DNA of 64,000 nt from Exilibacterium tricleocarpae (GCF_007004655.1 NZ_ML660090.1:310001-374000), one strand, 5' to 3'; counted from the stretch's first letter, positions 1 to 8,951 are shown. Notes: generated by a model from the letters alone, not told the origin. Translations and numbers: made by a program.

Positions 1-1041
1 AATCAGGGGCACCATCACCACAGTGGCGGAGAAAATATCCAGGATAGCCCCAAGGGCCAGCAGCAGGAGCGTGAGGAAAAATAAAAACACATACTTACTG
101 GTGATCGTTTCGCGGATAGTTTCAAACACCAGCGCCGGCACTTCCGCGTCGATCAGGACATTGGTCAGCGCCAGGGAAACCGCGAGAATGACAATGATCT
201 CACCGATAATCACACTGGCTTTGATCATGATAGCCGGCACCGACCGCAGCGCAATCTCCCGATAGAGAAACACCTGCACAATCAGCGTGTAGAGGGCGGC
301 GATCGCCGCTACCTCGGAAATCGCAAACCAGCCACCGTAAATACCGCCGATAACGATAAGCGGCAGCGGCAGCTCCCACTTGGCCAGCCACAGCGCCCGC
401 CGCGCCTCGGCCCAGCGAAACGGCTGGCGCTCGACCGGCTCCTTGCGGGTAGCCCACAGCACCCACAATGCCAACAACAGCACCATCAACAACAGCGGCA
501 GCACGCCGGCGATAAACAGTTGCTTCAGCTCGAAGGCCGGGCCGATATTCATCTGCTGAACCAGAATACCGTAGAGAATCAGCGGCATCGAGGGCACCAG
601 CAACAGGCCCAGGCTGCCGGAGGCAGTGACCATCCCCAGGCTGAAGCGACCCGGATAACCGGCCTTCTTCAGAGCCGGGTAGAGCAGCGCACCGATGGCG
701 ACAATGGTCACCCCCGAAGCGCCGGTGATGGCAGTAAAAAAAGTGCAGGTAATCAGCGCGATAATCGGCAGGCCCGCGGGCATCCACCCCAACAGCGCCC
801 GCGTCAGCGCTACTAAACGATCCGGCGAGCGGCTCTCGGCAATCAGGTAACCGGCGAGGGTGAACAGCGGCAACGCCACCAGCATCGGCGTATCGGTGAT
901 GCGGTAAATCTCCACCGCCATCACCGACAGGTGAATCTCCTGCCACCAGAGCCCGAACAGGCTGGCAGCGGCGATAATGATAAACAGCGGCGTTCCGATT
1001 AACGCCAGCAGGATTAAGAAGATAATCGCCAGGGTCAGCAT
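1..1041 (-). CDS. dctM: TRAP transporter large permease subunit (DctM family), 3' part beyond window
   Basis: This is the 12-TM membrane subunit of a TRAP carrier, which uses an ion gradient to import organic acids delivered by a periplasmic binding protein. The reading frame is open from an ATG at 1041 to the left edge of the window, giving 347 codons without a stop. The translation starts MLTLAIIFLILLALIGTPLF and consists of repeated hydrophobic segments; it contains the segment ITGASGVTIVAIGALLYPAL, typical of DctM. Family members are about 425 residues, so roughly 80 residues are missing at the C-terminus. The gene overlaps the end of dctQ by 7 bp, which indicates translational coupling in a dctP-dctQ-dctM operon. 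Confidence 0.93.
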   Translation of the reverse strand, partial: MLTLAIIFLILLALIGTPLFIIIAAASLFGLWWQEIHLSVMAVEIYRITDTPMLVALPLFTLAGYLIAESRSPDRLVALTRALLGWMPAGLPIIALITCTFFTAITGASGVTIVAIGALLYPALKKAGYPGRFSLGMVTASGSLGLLLVPSMPLILYGILVQQMNIGPAFELKQLFIAGVLPLLLMVLLLALWVLWATRKEPVERQPFRWAEARRALWLAKWELPLPLIVIGGIYGGWFAISEVAAIAALYTLIVQVFLYREIALRSVPAIMIKASVIIGEIIVILAVSLALTNVLIDAEVPALVFETIRETITSKYVFLFFLTLLLLALGAILDIFSATVVMVPLI

Positions 1042-1544
1042 AAAGGCTGCACACCCTCCGGCAGCCAGGCACTCGGCACCAGCGCCTGAAACAGGAAACG
1101 ACAGGCCATCACCAGAAAGGAAAACGGTATCACCACTTGGCACACCCACACCGGCAGCCAGCCGGCCACCACGGTGGCATCCTCGAACTCCAGTTGTATT
1201 AGGGTCAGGGAGAACCAGGCGATCACGACACAAACGGCCGCGGCAAATACATCGACGCCGCGCTCCAGATAACGACAGATATGACGCGGCACAGAGCGGC
1301 TGACCAGATCAATCAGTATATGTTCACGCCGCCGCGTGGCGACCATGGCACCGAACAGCGCCAGCCACAATACCAGGATGCGCATAATGTTATCGGCACC
1401 CATAATGCCGGTGCCGAAAAAATTGCGCAGCACAATCTGTCCGTTGGCCAATAACAGCAGCGCCGCCAGAATCATCACCAGCAGCGTGCTTTCCAGCGCT
1501 ATAAAAGCGCGGTTCAGACCCGCCGTCAGGGTCTTTACAGTCAT
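1035..1544 (-). CDS. dctQ: TRAP transporter small permease subunit (DctQ family)
   Basis: The 169-residue product is the four-helix small membrane subunit of a TRAP carrier. Four hydrophobic segments are visible, around residues 16-36, 50-68, 90-112 and 130-152. The conserved mid-region has ILVLWLALFGAMVATRRREH, the usual DctQ stretch before the second helix pair. The length fits the family (150-190 residues). Its ATG overlaps the TGA of the upstream dctP as ATGA, and its end overlaps dctM by 7 bp, so the three genes form one operon. The substrate cannot be read from this subunit. Confidence 0.93.
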   Translation of the reverse strand: MTVKTLTAGLNRAFIALESTLLVMILAALLLLANGQIVLRNFFGTGIMGADNIMRILVLWLALFGAMVATRRREHILIDLVSRSVPRHICRYLERGVDVFAAAVCVVIAWFSLTLIQLEFEDATVVAGWLPVWVCQVVIPFSFLVMACRFLFQALVPSAWLPEGVQPLC

Positions 1545-2563
1545 AGCTTGGCCTGGGCGCCGCGGTACTGCTCCAGATAGTCCATAAGCTGTTGGTAAAG
1601 CGGTTTTGATACGCCGCCGTTTTGCACGATATCATCGATGGCGCGCTCGGCGCTCTGATGCCAGATATCGGCCTGTTCCGAACTGGGGCGCGACAGGGTG
1701 ATGCCCTGTTTCTGCATGGCGGCGAAAGCGTCCAGATTATCTTTACGATTCTGTTTATCGATATCCGCAAAAACCTTGCCCATGATGTCCCGCACGACAA
1801 TCTGATCACCGGCTTCAAGCCGGTTAAATACTTTTTTGTCAATCGCCAGCACCGCGTAAAAGTACAACAGCGGGATATCGGTCATATGGGAGACCTGGGT
1901 GTGCCACTGCAACGCCAGCGCCGCTATCGGGGAGGTGGCCACAGTATCGATCATGCCGGTTTGCAAGCCCGGCAAGACATCGCCGATCGACAGGGGGATC
2001 GGGGATACACCAAAAGATTCCACAACGCCCACCGTCGTCGGGTCGTTGTCGGGCACCCACACTTTCTTCTTGCGCAGTTGCTCGACTTGCGTAACCTCGG
2101 CGTCTGTCATCAAGTAAGCCAGCCCGCCTTCGCCCAGGCCAAAGGTAACAAAACCACCGTCTTCAAGTTCCTCGACAATCAGCCGGTCCATGCGCTCGCG
2201 CACAAAGTCCACCTCGCGGAACGAGCGGAACAACAGAGGCAGATTGTACAACTGGCTGTTCGGTGCAAACTTCGCCAGACTGCCGCCGGGCACCGCGCCG
2301 CCCTGCAACTGGCCGAGGCGGATTTTGCGCAGCACGGCCCGGTCGTTGCCCATAACGCCACCGGGATAGAACTTAAACTTTACCCGACCCTCAGTGGCCT
2401 CGGTCACCGCCTTGGCCCCGGCGCGCATTTTTACCATCCAACTGGAACCATCCGGCGACACCGTGGCGATCTTCAGTACCACCGCCCCGGCGCCGCCGGC
2501 GGACAGCGACAGCGCCAGCAACAAAAGCCCGCGGACGAGGGTCGTGCGTTTCAACAACTTCAT
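1541..2563 (-). CDS. dctP: TRAP transporter substrate-binding protein (DctP family)
   Basis: The 340-residue product is a periplasmic solute receptor that delivers its ligand to the adjacent DctQM membrane subunits. A Sec signal peptide is clear (MKLLKRTTLVRGLLLLALSL, predicted cleavage after AGA near residue 27). The mature part opens with LKIATVSPDGSSW, followed by FYPGGVMGNDRAVLRKIRLG and GLQTGMIDTVATSP, which are DctP-family positions. The usual family arginine of the NR(S/T) type is not obvious, so the ligand is not predicted. The stop codon overlaps the dctQ start. A good match of start, signal peptide and family length supports the chosen ATG. Confidence 0.93.
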   Translation of the reverse strand: MKLLKRTTLVRGLLLLALSLSAGGAGAVVLKIATVSPDGSSWMVKMRAGAKAVTEATEGRVKFKFYPGGVMGNDRAVLRKIRLGQLQGGAVPGGSLAKFAPNSQLYNLPLLFRSFREVDFVRERMDRLIVEELEDGGFVTFGLGEGGLAYLMTDAEVTQVEQLRKKKVWVPDNDPTTVGVVESFGVSPIPLSIGDVLPGLQTGMIDTVATSPIAALALQWHTQVSHMTDIPLLYFYAVLAIDKKVFNRLEAGDQIVVRDIMGKVFADIDKQNRKDNLDAFAAMQKQGITLSRPSSEQADIWHQSAERAIDDIVQNGGVSKPLYQQLMDYLEQYRGAQAKL

Positions 2564-2579
2564 AAAAGGGGTTCTCCCG

Positions 2580-3425
2580 CTAAAAATAATCGTCCGCCGA
2601 GGCCAGCAATTGTTCTGCCTGAGCCTGCGCCAGCACGTTCATCAATGTATATCCCGGTACTTCCGGCGCCGTATCCATGACCTCTCGCAGCAGTTGGTCG
2701 TGCAGCTCGCGGTCAAATACCAGGCGCGCGTAGCGCTCGGCAAAGGTAACCTTGACCATCAGATTTTTGCCGCCCGAAAACGCGATGGCTTTTTCAAAGT
2801 GCTCGCGCCCGATAGCCGGTTTGCCGCCCAGGGCCGGCGGCAGCAGGGTTGCCAAACCGCCGAGGTAGAGATGCGCCATACCGTCGCGATAGGTGCCGTC
2901 GCGCGCCGCCACCGTCTCCAACAGCAGTTGGACCCTGGCCAGCTCCGCCACCGCATTCCAGTCCCCGTCGCGGGCCTGAATCCAGCCGGCCCAGGCCACT
3001 CCCAGGGTATACAGTTCGGGCAGCAGGCGCCGGTCGGTCTGTGCGAGTTCGCCCTGCAGCGCCGCAAACGGCATGTCGCGCACCTCGCAGAGTTGCCGCT
3101 CAGCCCCGCACAGCGCTGTCGTCGAATAGGTCAAGGCGGTTTCCGTCAGTCGCTGCCGGCGCGCCTCATCCTCGACAAACACCCCGGCGTAGGCACTGTA
3201 GAGATCGGCGCCGGCCAGCAGCAGCCCGGTATTGCCGGGATCACCGGCAATCAGGCCGTCGATCATCAGCAGGTAGGCGGGCGCGCCATCGCGTACGGTC
3301 GCGGGATCGTTACTATTGAGTACCGCCAGCGCCAGGTTGTCCGCCAGTTTCGCAGTCTGCGAACTGATCAGGGAGGCGCAGGCCGACAGCAGGCAGGATA
3401 ACAGGATTAACAGTGGGCGGATAAT
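2580..3425 (-). CDS. TatT-like TRAP-associated lipoprotein, apparent AUU start
   Basis: This product resembles the TatT family (TRAP transporter TatT component), helical periplasmic lipoproteins encoded beside TRAP binding proteins and thought to help deliver hydrophobic ligands. An ATG-initiated frame begins only at 3266, but the same frame is open further upstream and there encodes a lipoprotein signal, IRPLLILLSCLLSACAS, with lipobox LSAC. No ATG, GTG or TTG precedes that signal; an ATT at 3425 lies 4 nt after a perfect AGGAGG, so an AUU start is proposed (about 281 residues). The C-terminal half holds the typical HLYLGGLATLLPPALGGKP stretch followed by HFEKAI. The gene ends 16 nt before dctP and probably shares its promoter. 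Confidence 0.75.
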   Translation of the reverse strand: MIRPLLILLSCLLSACASLISSQTAKLADNLALAVLNSNDPATVRDGAPAYLLMIDGLIAGDPGNTGLLLAGADLYSAYAGVFVEDEARRQRLTETALTYSTTALCGAERQLCEVRDMPFAALQGELAQTDRRLLPELYTLGVAWAGWIQARDGDWNAVAELARVQLLLETVAARDGTYRDGMAHLYLGGLATLLPPALGGKPAIGREHFEKAIAFSGGKNLMVKVTFAERYARLVFDRELHDQLLREVMDTAPEVPGYTLMNVLAQAQAEQLLASADDYF

Positions 3426-3605
3426 GGAGCCTCCTATTTTTTCTAAGTCAATCGGGCTTAAACCGATCAGGTGTTGGTCATCGGCGCACCTGGACAGTTC
3501 GACGAAACAGTCCCTATCCCATCCAAATACACTGCCTTGGGCGAATTTACTCAGCTTATCATCCCCACGCTATCTCTATCGATCTCGATAAAAATATCGA
3601 GGGTA

Positions 3606-3817
3606 GGTTTGCCGTTGGGTGGGGCTTTCAGAAACTCTCGACAGCAGCGATGCTGTCGGGACCGAAAGTAGGCGCTCTAGGCGAGTCCCCAGGGGTGGAG
3701 CGGGAAACAGCGAAGCGCTGCTTCGCCCCGCGGAACGCCCAAAGCCTCTGGCTTTGGGCTGGGCCCGCTTGCGGGGGTTTACGACGTGTTTCTGAAAGCC
3801 CCACCCAACGGCAAACC
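3606..3817. repeat. Long palindromic repeat, family A, copy 1
   Basis: Two perfectly complementary 30-nt arms (3606-3635 and 3788-3817) enclose a conserved hairpin CGACAGCA/TGCTGTCG at 3639-3658. This copy carries about 80 extra bases between the hairpin and the right arm, themselves forming hairpins (for example CCCAAAGCC/GGCTTTGGG). The right flank has the family end with CAATTGGCACAC and GCTTAAG. It fills the gap between the TatT and TakP-like genes. Short frames inside it are not genes. Other copies lie at 12.65, 25.68 and 38.64 kb, and remnants at 31.9 and 38.95 kb. Confidence 0.9.
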
Positions 3818-3880
3818 GATCAATTGGCACACTTTTGCTTAAGGCAGCATCTCATCCCGCCCGGATTTAACGGCCCGGTG

Positions 3881-5062
3881 TCATTCCGACTTGCCGGCAG
3901 ATACCGGCTGCGGACCTCGCGGCAGGTTGCGGATATCGTAATTGGCCTGCTCCGAAATCCGGTGGTAGGCCTGGGACTGCTCGGTAAACTCGCGGAAGGC
4001 ATTGTACACCCGGGCAAACTCCGGGTCTCGTGCGGCGGTTTCGCGGTAAATGTCCTCGGCGATATCACGCAGGGTGATCAGCACATCGTTCGGCAGCGCT
4101 CGCACCTGCACCCCGTGTTTGTCCACCAGCTCCCGCAGCGCCGCATTGTTGCGCGCGGTGTATTCGTCGAGCATATCTTGATTGGCGGCACGGGCCGCCA
4201 CTTCCACAATAGACTGCAGGTCCGGCGGCAGGGATTCAAACGCCGTTTTGTTGACAATCAGCTCCAGGGTGGGGCCCGGCTCGTGCCAACCGGGATAGTA
4301 GTAGTATTTCGCCACCTGGTGAAAGCCAAACGCCAGGTCGTTGTAGGGGCCGACCCATTCGGTGGCATCGATAACACCGGTCTGCAGCGCGGTATACAGC
4401 TCGCCGCCGGGAATATTCACTGCCGTGCCACCAGCCCGCGCCAGGACCTCGCCCCCATAACCGGGGATGCGCATCTTCAGGCCCTTGAGGTCGTCAACCG
4501 AGTTGATCTCCCGGTTAAACCAGCCCGCCATCTGCACGCCGGTGTTACCCGCCGCAAAAGGGATCAGGTTAAACGGCGCGTAAATCTCGCGCCACAATTC
4601 CAGGCCACCGCCATAATGCAGCCAGCCGTTCATCTCCTGGGCGTTGATGCCAAACGGCACCGCGGTAAACAGCGGTGCCGAGGAAATCTTGCCCTTCCAG
4701 TAATAGCCGGCACCGTGGCCCATCTCCACGCTGCCCGAGGACACCGCGTCAAACACTCCCAGCGCCGGCACCAGTTCGTTGGCACCGTAGACCCTGATCT
4801 GCAGGCGACCGTTGCTCATGGCGTCAACAAACCTGGCAAAGGTTTCCGGGGCGGTACCCAGGCCGGGGTAGTTTTTGGGCCAGGTCGTAACCATTTTCCA
4901 GCGATATTCGGCGGCGGCGGGATCGCCGGCGCCGGAGACTGCGGCGGCTTGCGCCGTAACGGCACCGGCCTTTTCCGTGACATAGAGCGCAAACACCGCT
5001 ACCAGAGCCGCCACCAAACCCAGAATCACCGCGGGACAGTAATTGGTTTTTGCCTGACTCAT
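3881..5062 (-). CDS. TakP-like TRAP substrate-binding protein
   Basis: The product (393 residues from the ATG at 5062) is a periplasmic TRAP receptor of the TakP type, which binds 2-oxo acids in Rhodobacter. Family stretches are visible: MVTTWPKNYPGLGTAPE, VEMGHGAGYYWKGK, GLKMRIPGYGGEVL and IDATEWVGPYNDLAFG. The N-terminus is a single hydrophobic segment (about residues 11-33), an uncleaved or signal anchor. A TTG at 5092 would add ten residues and overlap the uvrD stop, but the ATG has an AAGG 7 nt upstream and is preferred. No membrane subunits adjoin it, so it may feed the DctQM pair 2.5 kb downstream; that link is inferred. Confidence 0.88.
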   Translation of the reverse strand: MSQAKTNYCPAVILGLVAALVAVFALYVTEKAGAVTAQAAAVSGAGDPAAAEYRWKMVTTWPKNYPGLGTAPETFARFVDAMSNGRLQIRVYGANELVPALGVFDAVSSGSVEMGHGAGYYWKGKISSAPLFTAVPFGINAQEMNGWLHYGGGLELWREIYAPFNLIPFAAGNTGVQMAGWFNREINSVDDLKGLKMRIPGYGGEVLARAGGTAVNIPGGELYTALQTGVIDATEWVGPYNDLAFGFHQVAKYYYYPGWHEPGPTLELIVNKTAFESLPPDLQSIVEVAARAANQDMLDEYTARNNAALRELVDKHGVQVRALPNDVLITLRDIAEDIYRETAARDPEFARVYNAFREFTEQSQAYHRISEQANYDIRNLPRGPQPVSAGKSE

Positions 5063-5088
5063 GCCATCGCCTTTACGTTGCCGCCCAC

Positions 5089-7263
5089 TCAAATGGCCTC
5101 CAATTTAGCATATTGCAGCACTAACCACTTACTGCCTTCGAGATCAAAGTTTACCTGTACCCGCGCGCCGCCACCCTGGCCTTCGAAATGCACTACCACC
5201 CCCTCGCCGAAAATCGGGTGCATAACCCGCTGCCCCAGGCCGAAGCCGGTGTCCACACCGGCATCGCTGAGGCGGCCCTGGCTCAGCCGCGTGCCGCCGT
5301 AGTTGACCGGGCGGCTGACCGAGGACTTCAGGCGCACTTCCTCGATCAGGTCGTCGGGAATCTCCCTGACAAAACGCGACACCGCATTGAAGGTTTCATT
5401 GCCGTGTATACGGCGGTTTTCCGCATAGGTGATATAGAGCTTTTCCATCGCCCGGGTGATGCCCACGTAGCACAACCGTCGCTCCTCCTCCAGGCGCCCG
5501 GACTCCTCCAGGGACATCTTGTGGGGAAACAGGTTTTCCTCCACCCCGGCCAGGAACACCAGGGGAAACTCCAACCCCTTGGCCGAATGCAGGGTCATCA
5601 GCTGCACGGCGTCCTCGTGATCGTCGGCCTGGGTGTCGCCGGCATCCAACGCGGCGGTGTCGAGAAACTGGGCCAGAGGCGCGGCCTCCGGTTCCGGGTC
5701 CGCCGCAAAAGCGCGGCAGGCGTTGACCAGTTCCTGCAGGTTTTCAATGCGCGCCTGACCTTTTTCCCCTTTCTCCTTCTGGTGGTATTCAAACAGGCCG
5801 CTGCCGTGCACCACATGCTCGGCCTGCTCCTCGAGATTCAGCGTTGACGTGTCGCTGTCGAGGGTTTCCACCAGTTCGATAAAACCGTTGACGGCGTTGG
5901 CGGCCCGCGCCGGCAGGCTCTTGTGAGCCACCAGTTGCACCGCCGCCTGCCACAGCGAACAGCCCTGCTCGCGGGCAAACAAACGCACGGCGTCAACGGT
6001 TTTGCCGCCGATGCCCCGGGTCGGCACGTTCACCACCCGCTCAAAGGCGGCGTCGTCAAACCGGTTGACGAGCAGGCGCAGATACGCCAGCGCGTTGCGG
6101 ATTTCCATCCGCTCGTAAAAGCGCTGGCCGCCGTAGATACGGTAGGGCACCGCCTCGCGCAGCAAGGCCTCCTCCAGCACCCGCGACTGGGCATTGGAGC
6201 GATAGAGCAGTGCAATACTGTCGCGCCGGTTGCCCTGGCCGACCCAGTCGCCGATGCGCTCGACAATAAAACGGGCCTCGTCCTGCTCGTTAAAGGCGGC
6301 ATAGAGGGAGATGGGTTCGCCGTCCTTGCCGTCGGTCCAGAGCTCCTTGCCGAGGCGACCAAAATTGTTGGCGATAACGGCGTTGGCGGCCCTTAAAATA
6401 GTGCCCGTGGAGCGGTAGTTCTGCTCCAGGCGAATGGTCTCTACGGCGGGAAAGTCGACGGCAAACTGCTGGATATTCTCGATCTTGGCGCCGCGCCAAC
6501 CGTAGATCGACTGGTCGTCATCACCCACCGCGGAAACCCGGCAGCGCTCGCCCGCCAGTACCCGCAACCAGGCGTATTGAATGGTATTGGTATCCTGGAA
6601 CTCGTCCACCAGGATAAACGGAAAGCGCTCCTGGTAATGCTGCAGCAGGCGCGGGTCGTTCAGCCACAATTCGTGGGCGCGCAACAACAGCTCGCCGAAG
6701 TCCACCAGCCCGCCGCGCTCGCAGGCCTCCTCATAGGCACGGTAGATGCGCGCCATGGTGGTGGTATAGGGATCGGCGCTCTCCTGTATATAGGCGGCGC
6801 GCAGGCCCTCGTCCTTCTGGGCGTTGATAAACCACTGCGCCTGCTTGGGCGGCCAGCGGGCCTCGTCGAGATCCAGGCTCTGGCACACCCGCTTGACCAG
6901 GCGCAACTGGTCGTCGCTGTCGAGAATCTGGAAATTCTGCGGCAGCTTTGCCTCCTGCCAATGCGCCTTCAGCAGGCGGTGGGCGAGACCGTGGAAAGTG
7001 CCCACCCACATACCGCGAGGGTTCACCGACAGCAGTTCCTCGATGCGGCCGCGCATCTCGCGGGCGGCTTTATTGGTAAAGGTGACCGCCAGTATGGAGT
7101 AGGGCGACACCTGGTGCACCTGAATCAACCAGGCGATGCGGTGCACCAGCACCCGGGTCTTGCCGCTGCCGGCGCCGGCGAGAATCAATTGGTTGCCCGG
7201 CTCGGCGGAGACCGCCTGGCGCTGGGCGTCGTTGAGTGCGTTGAGAATAGGGGATACGTCCAT
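5089..7263 (-). CDS. uvrD: ATP-dependent DNA helicase II UvrD
   Basis: UvrD is the 3'-5' SF1A helicase of nucleotide excision repair and methyl-directed mismatch repair. All helicase motifs are present: GAGSGKT (motif I, near residue 32), AVTFTNKAAREMRGR, LVDEFQDTN (II), GDDDQSIYGWRGA (III), RLEQNYRST (IV), LMTLHSAKGLEFPLVFLAG (V) and CYVGITRA (VI). The C-terminal Tudor-like tail (GLGQRVMHPIFGEGVV) is also present. Family starts look like MDVS, so the ATG at 7263 is preferred over the one at 7272, giving 724 residues. It is divergent from the HexR-like gene, with a palindrome between them. Confidence 0.97.
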   Translation of the reverse strand: MDVSPILNALNDAQRQAVSAEPGNQLILAGAGSGKTRVLVHRIAWLIQVHQVSPYSILAVTFTNKAAREMRGRIEELLSVNPRGMWVGTFHGLAHRLLKAHWQEAKLPQNFQILDSDDQLRLVKRVCQSLDLDEARWPPKQAQWFINAQKDEGLRAAYIQESADPYTTTMARIYRAYEEACERGGLVDFGELLLRAHELWLNDPRLLQHYQERFPFILVDEFQDTNTIQYAWLRVLAGERCRVSAVGDDDQSIYGWRGAKIENIQQFAVDFPAVETIRLEQNYRSTGTILRAANAVIANNFGRLGKELWTDGKDGEPISLYAAFNEQDEARFIVERIGDWVGQGNRRDSIALLYRSNAQSRVLEEALLREAVPYRIYGGQRFYERMEIRNALAYLRLLVNRFDDAAFERVVNVPTRGIGGKTVDAVRLFAREQGCSLWQAAVQLVAHKSLPARAANAVNGFIELVETLDSDTSTLNLEEQAEHVVHGSGLFEYHQKEKGEKGQARIENLQELVNACRAFAADPEPEAAPLAQFLDTAALDAGDTQADDHEDAVQLMTLHSAKGLEFPLVFLAGVEENLFPHKMSLEESGRLEEERRLCYVGITRAMEKLYITYAENRRIHGNETFNAVSRFVREIPDDLIEEVRLKSSVSRPVNYGGTRLSQGRLSDAGVDTGFGLGQRVMHPIFGEGVVVHFEGQGGGARVQVNFDLEGSKWLVLQYAKLEAI

Positions 7264-7313
7264 GGGCGGCATTGTAGCAAAATTACAAAAAGTAGGGGAT
7301 TAGGCTATTTTTT

Positions 7314-7334
7314 TACTACATAATTTTTGTAGTA
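7314..7334. promoter_or_regulatory. Palindrome between uvrD and the hexR-like gene, possible operator
   Basis: The 7-bp arms TACTACA and TGTAGTA are perfect complements separated by 7 AT-rich bases. The site sits 24-44 bp upstream of the regulator start and about 50 bp upstream of uvrD. HexR operators described in Shewanella are TGTAAT/ATTACA palindromes, so the half-sites here are similar in letters but opposite in orientation. Autoregulation is possible but not shown. Confidence 0.45.
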
Positions 7335-7357
7335 TTAGTGTTTGAACAACAGGTGGG

Positions 7358-8236
7358 GTGAGTTTGACAGTGAAACCGGCCGAATTGACCCAGAAAATCA
7401 GCGCTGCGGTGGATGCCATGCGCAAGTCGGAGCGCAAGGTGGCGGAATATGTGCTGGCCAACCCGGCCGATATCATTCATATGCGCATCGTCGATCTGGC
7501 CACCCGTGCCGAGGTCAGCGAGCCCACAGTGGTGCGTTTCTGCCGCGCCATCGGCTGCGACGGTTTTCAGGACTTCAAGCTGAGCCTGGCGCAACAACTG
7601 GCCTCCAGCCCCAGTTTTGGCCAGATCGCCGTCACCGACAGCGACCCCATCAGCGACTTTACCTACAAAGTCTTCGATTCCACCATCGATACGCTGCTGC
7701 AGGTGCGCGACAAGCTCAATGTCGAGCACCTGGATCAGGCAGTCACCGCGCTGTGTAAGGCCAACCGGGTGGAATTCTACGGTTTCGGTGCCTCGGGCGC
7801 CGTAGCGGCGGATGCCCAGCACAAATTCTTCCGCCTGCAACTGGCCACCGCCGCCCACTCCGACCACCATATCCAGAATATGTCCGCCATGTCCATGCAG
7901 GCGGGCGATGTGGTGGTGGCCATCTCACAAAGCGGGCGCACCAAGGCGCTGCTGCACTCGATGGACATGGTCAAACAGGTGGGGGGCATAGTGATCGGTC
8001 TCGCACCGAGCCGCTCGCCGGTGATTAAAAATGCCACTATTCCTATTGAGGTGGATGTCGAGGAGGATATCGAGATCTATACGCCGCTGTCGTCGCGCAT
8101 CGCGCACCTGGTAATTATCGATGTACTGGCCATAGGGGTGGCACAGCGCAAAGGGCCGGCGCTGCAGGATCACCTGTTCAAGTTGAAGCAGGGGCTGCGC
8201 TCGCTGCGCATCCAGCCGGAGGACCAGCGCCGGTAG
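7358..8236 (+). CDS. hexR: RpiR-family regulator, HexR-like
   Basis: HexR represses or activates central sugar metabolism genes (Entner-Doudoroff, gap, zwf) in response to 2-keto-3-deoxy-6-phosphogluconate. The N-terminal RpiR helix-turn-helix is clear (KSERKVAEYVLANPADI, then EVSEPTVVRFCRAIGCDGFQ), and the SIS sugar-phosphate domain runs from about residue 125 (VEFYGFGASGAVAADAQHKF, then VVVAISQSGRTKALL). Length matches HexR (about 285 residues). The start is uncertain: GTG at 7358 lies too close to the AGGTGG at 7351, so the TTG at 7364 is a good alternative. No target genes such as zwf or edd are in the window. Confidence 0.85.
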   Translation: MSLTVKPAELTQKISAAVDAMRKSERKVAEYVLANPADIIHMRIVDLATRAEVSEPTVVRFCRAIGCDGFQDFKLSLAQQLASSPSFGQIAVTDSDPISDFTYKVFDSTIDTLLQVRDKLNVEHLDQAVTALCKANRVEFYGFGASGAVAADAQHKFFRLQLATAAHSDHHIQNMSAMSMQAGDVVVAISQSGRTKALLHSMDMVKQVGGIVIGLAPSRSPVIKNATIPIEVDVEEDIEIYTPLSSRIAHLVIIDVLAIGVAQRKGPALQDHLFKLKQGLRSLRIQPEDQRR

Positions 8237-8260
8237 GCGGCGGCAATACGTGAGGTAACC

Positions 8261-8605
8261 ATGGACAACAGCGACTACACCGAAACCTCGTTCTGGGAGA
8301 AAGTCAAAACCTACGCCAAGGCCGCGGGCCGGGAAACTATCGAAACCGCGTTAAAGCTTTACTATACCCTGCAAGACAAAGAGACACCCGGCTGGGCCAA
8401 AACCACCATCATCGGCGCCCTGGTGTACTTTATCGCCCCCGTGGATACCGTGCCGGACCTGCTGCCCGGCGGTTATGTGGACGATCTTGGTGCACTGGCC
8501 GCGGCCGCCTGGACGGTGGCCTCGCATATCAAGGACGAGCACGTCGAAAAAGCGAAGCAGACACTCAGGCAGTGGTTTGATGAGGATGGGGAACCGGCTG
8601 AGTAA
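8261..8605 (+). CDS. DUF1232 (YkvA-like) membrane protein
   Basis: The 114-residue product has the DUF1232 core, WAKTTIIGALVYFIAPVDTVPDLLPG followed by YVDDLGAL, at about residues 45-80, with a hydrophobic stretch on each side. The function of the family is unknown. An AGGTAACC lies just before the ATG. The gene follows the HexR-like regulator by 24 bp on the same strand and is probably co-transcribed with it. Confidence 0.85.
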   Translation: MDNSDYTETSFWEKVKTYAKAAGRETIETALKLYYTLQDKETPGWAKTTIIGALVYFIAPVDTVPDLLPGGYVDDLGALAAAAWTVASHIKDEHVEKAKQTLRQWFDEDGEPAE

Positions 8606-8893
8606 CGACCCGGCCCACGGCGGGCGAGCCTGTGCCTGGCGTTGCTCGGCGGGGGATGAAAGGGCTATACTCTGGTCGTCAAAAGTGCTCAGCGTTTATT
8701 CAGCGAACAGGCGGCTAAGCAGACCGCTACTAGTGCTTCGACTAATAAAGGTTTTCACTCAAAAGAGGTTGTGGTGTCCTTAACTGACCCGGATCGAGAC
8801 CTCAGTGCCATCGAAAGCGCCATCGAAGTGAAAGTATTTTCTGGTCAAAGCACCAGGACCTGTTTCCACAAATCGCCGAGCCTCCCAATTGAT
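8606..8893. other. Intergenic stretch without a recognisable gene
   Basis: Short frames here have no family features. The stretch separates the DUF1232 gene from the sigma-factor operon and should hold part of its promoter. I see no hairpin with a T-run. Confidence 0.5.
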
Positions 8894-8934
8894 ATAGCTT
8901 TTTGTAAAAAAATGGCGACAATAACAAACTTTTT
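8894..8934 (+). promoter_or_regulatory. Block shared with the exoprotein promoter, upstream of the ECF sigma gene
   Basis: The block has ATAGCTTTTT at 8894-8903, then an A-rich run, GGCGACA at 8914-8920 and ACTTTTT at 8928-8934. The same elements in the same order and nearly the same spacing occur at 12915-12957, upstream of the two-partner exoprotein. It ends 18 bp before the GTG start of the sigma gene. It is a candidate promoter recognised by the sigma factor itself, or a dispersed repeat half. Confidence 0.45.
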
Positions 8935-8951
8935 ATTTATAGCGGGAGCGG

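Noticed and set aside
200-1072. A 290-codon minus-strand frame over the DctM gene
   Set aside because: It is a shadow of the dctM frame: its translation is Arg/Ala/Gly-rich without hydrophobic segments, while the other frame gives a clear DctM protein.
1622-2680. A 352-codon plus-strand frame antisense to dctP
   Set aside because: It is His/Gln/Arg-rich without family features and lies opposite a well-supported gene.
3650-5302. A 550-codon plus-strand frame from a palindromic repeat through the TakP-like gene
   Set aside because: It joins repeat sequence to the antisense of a real gene; no motif is seen.
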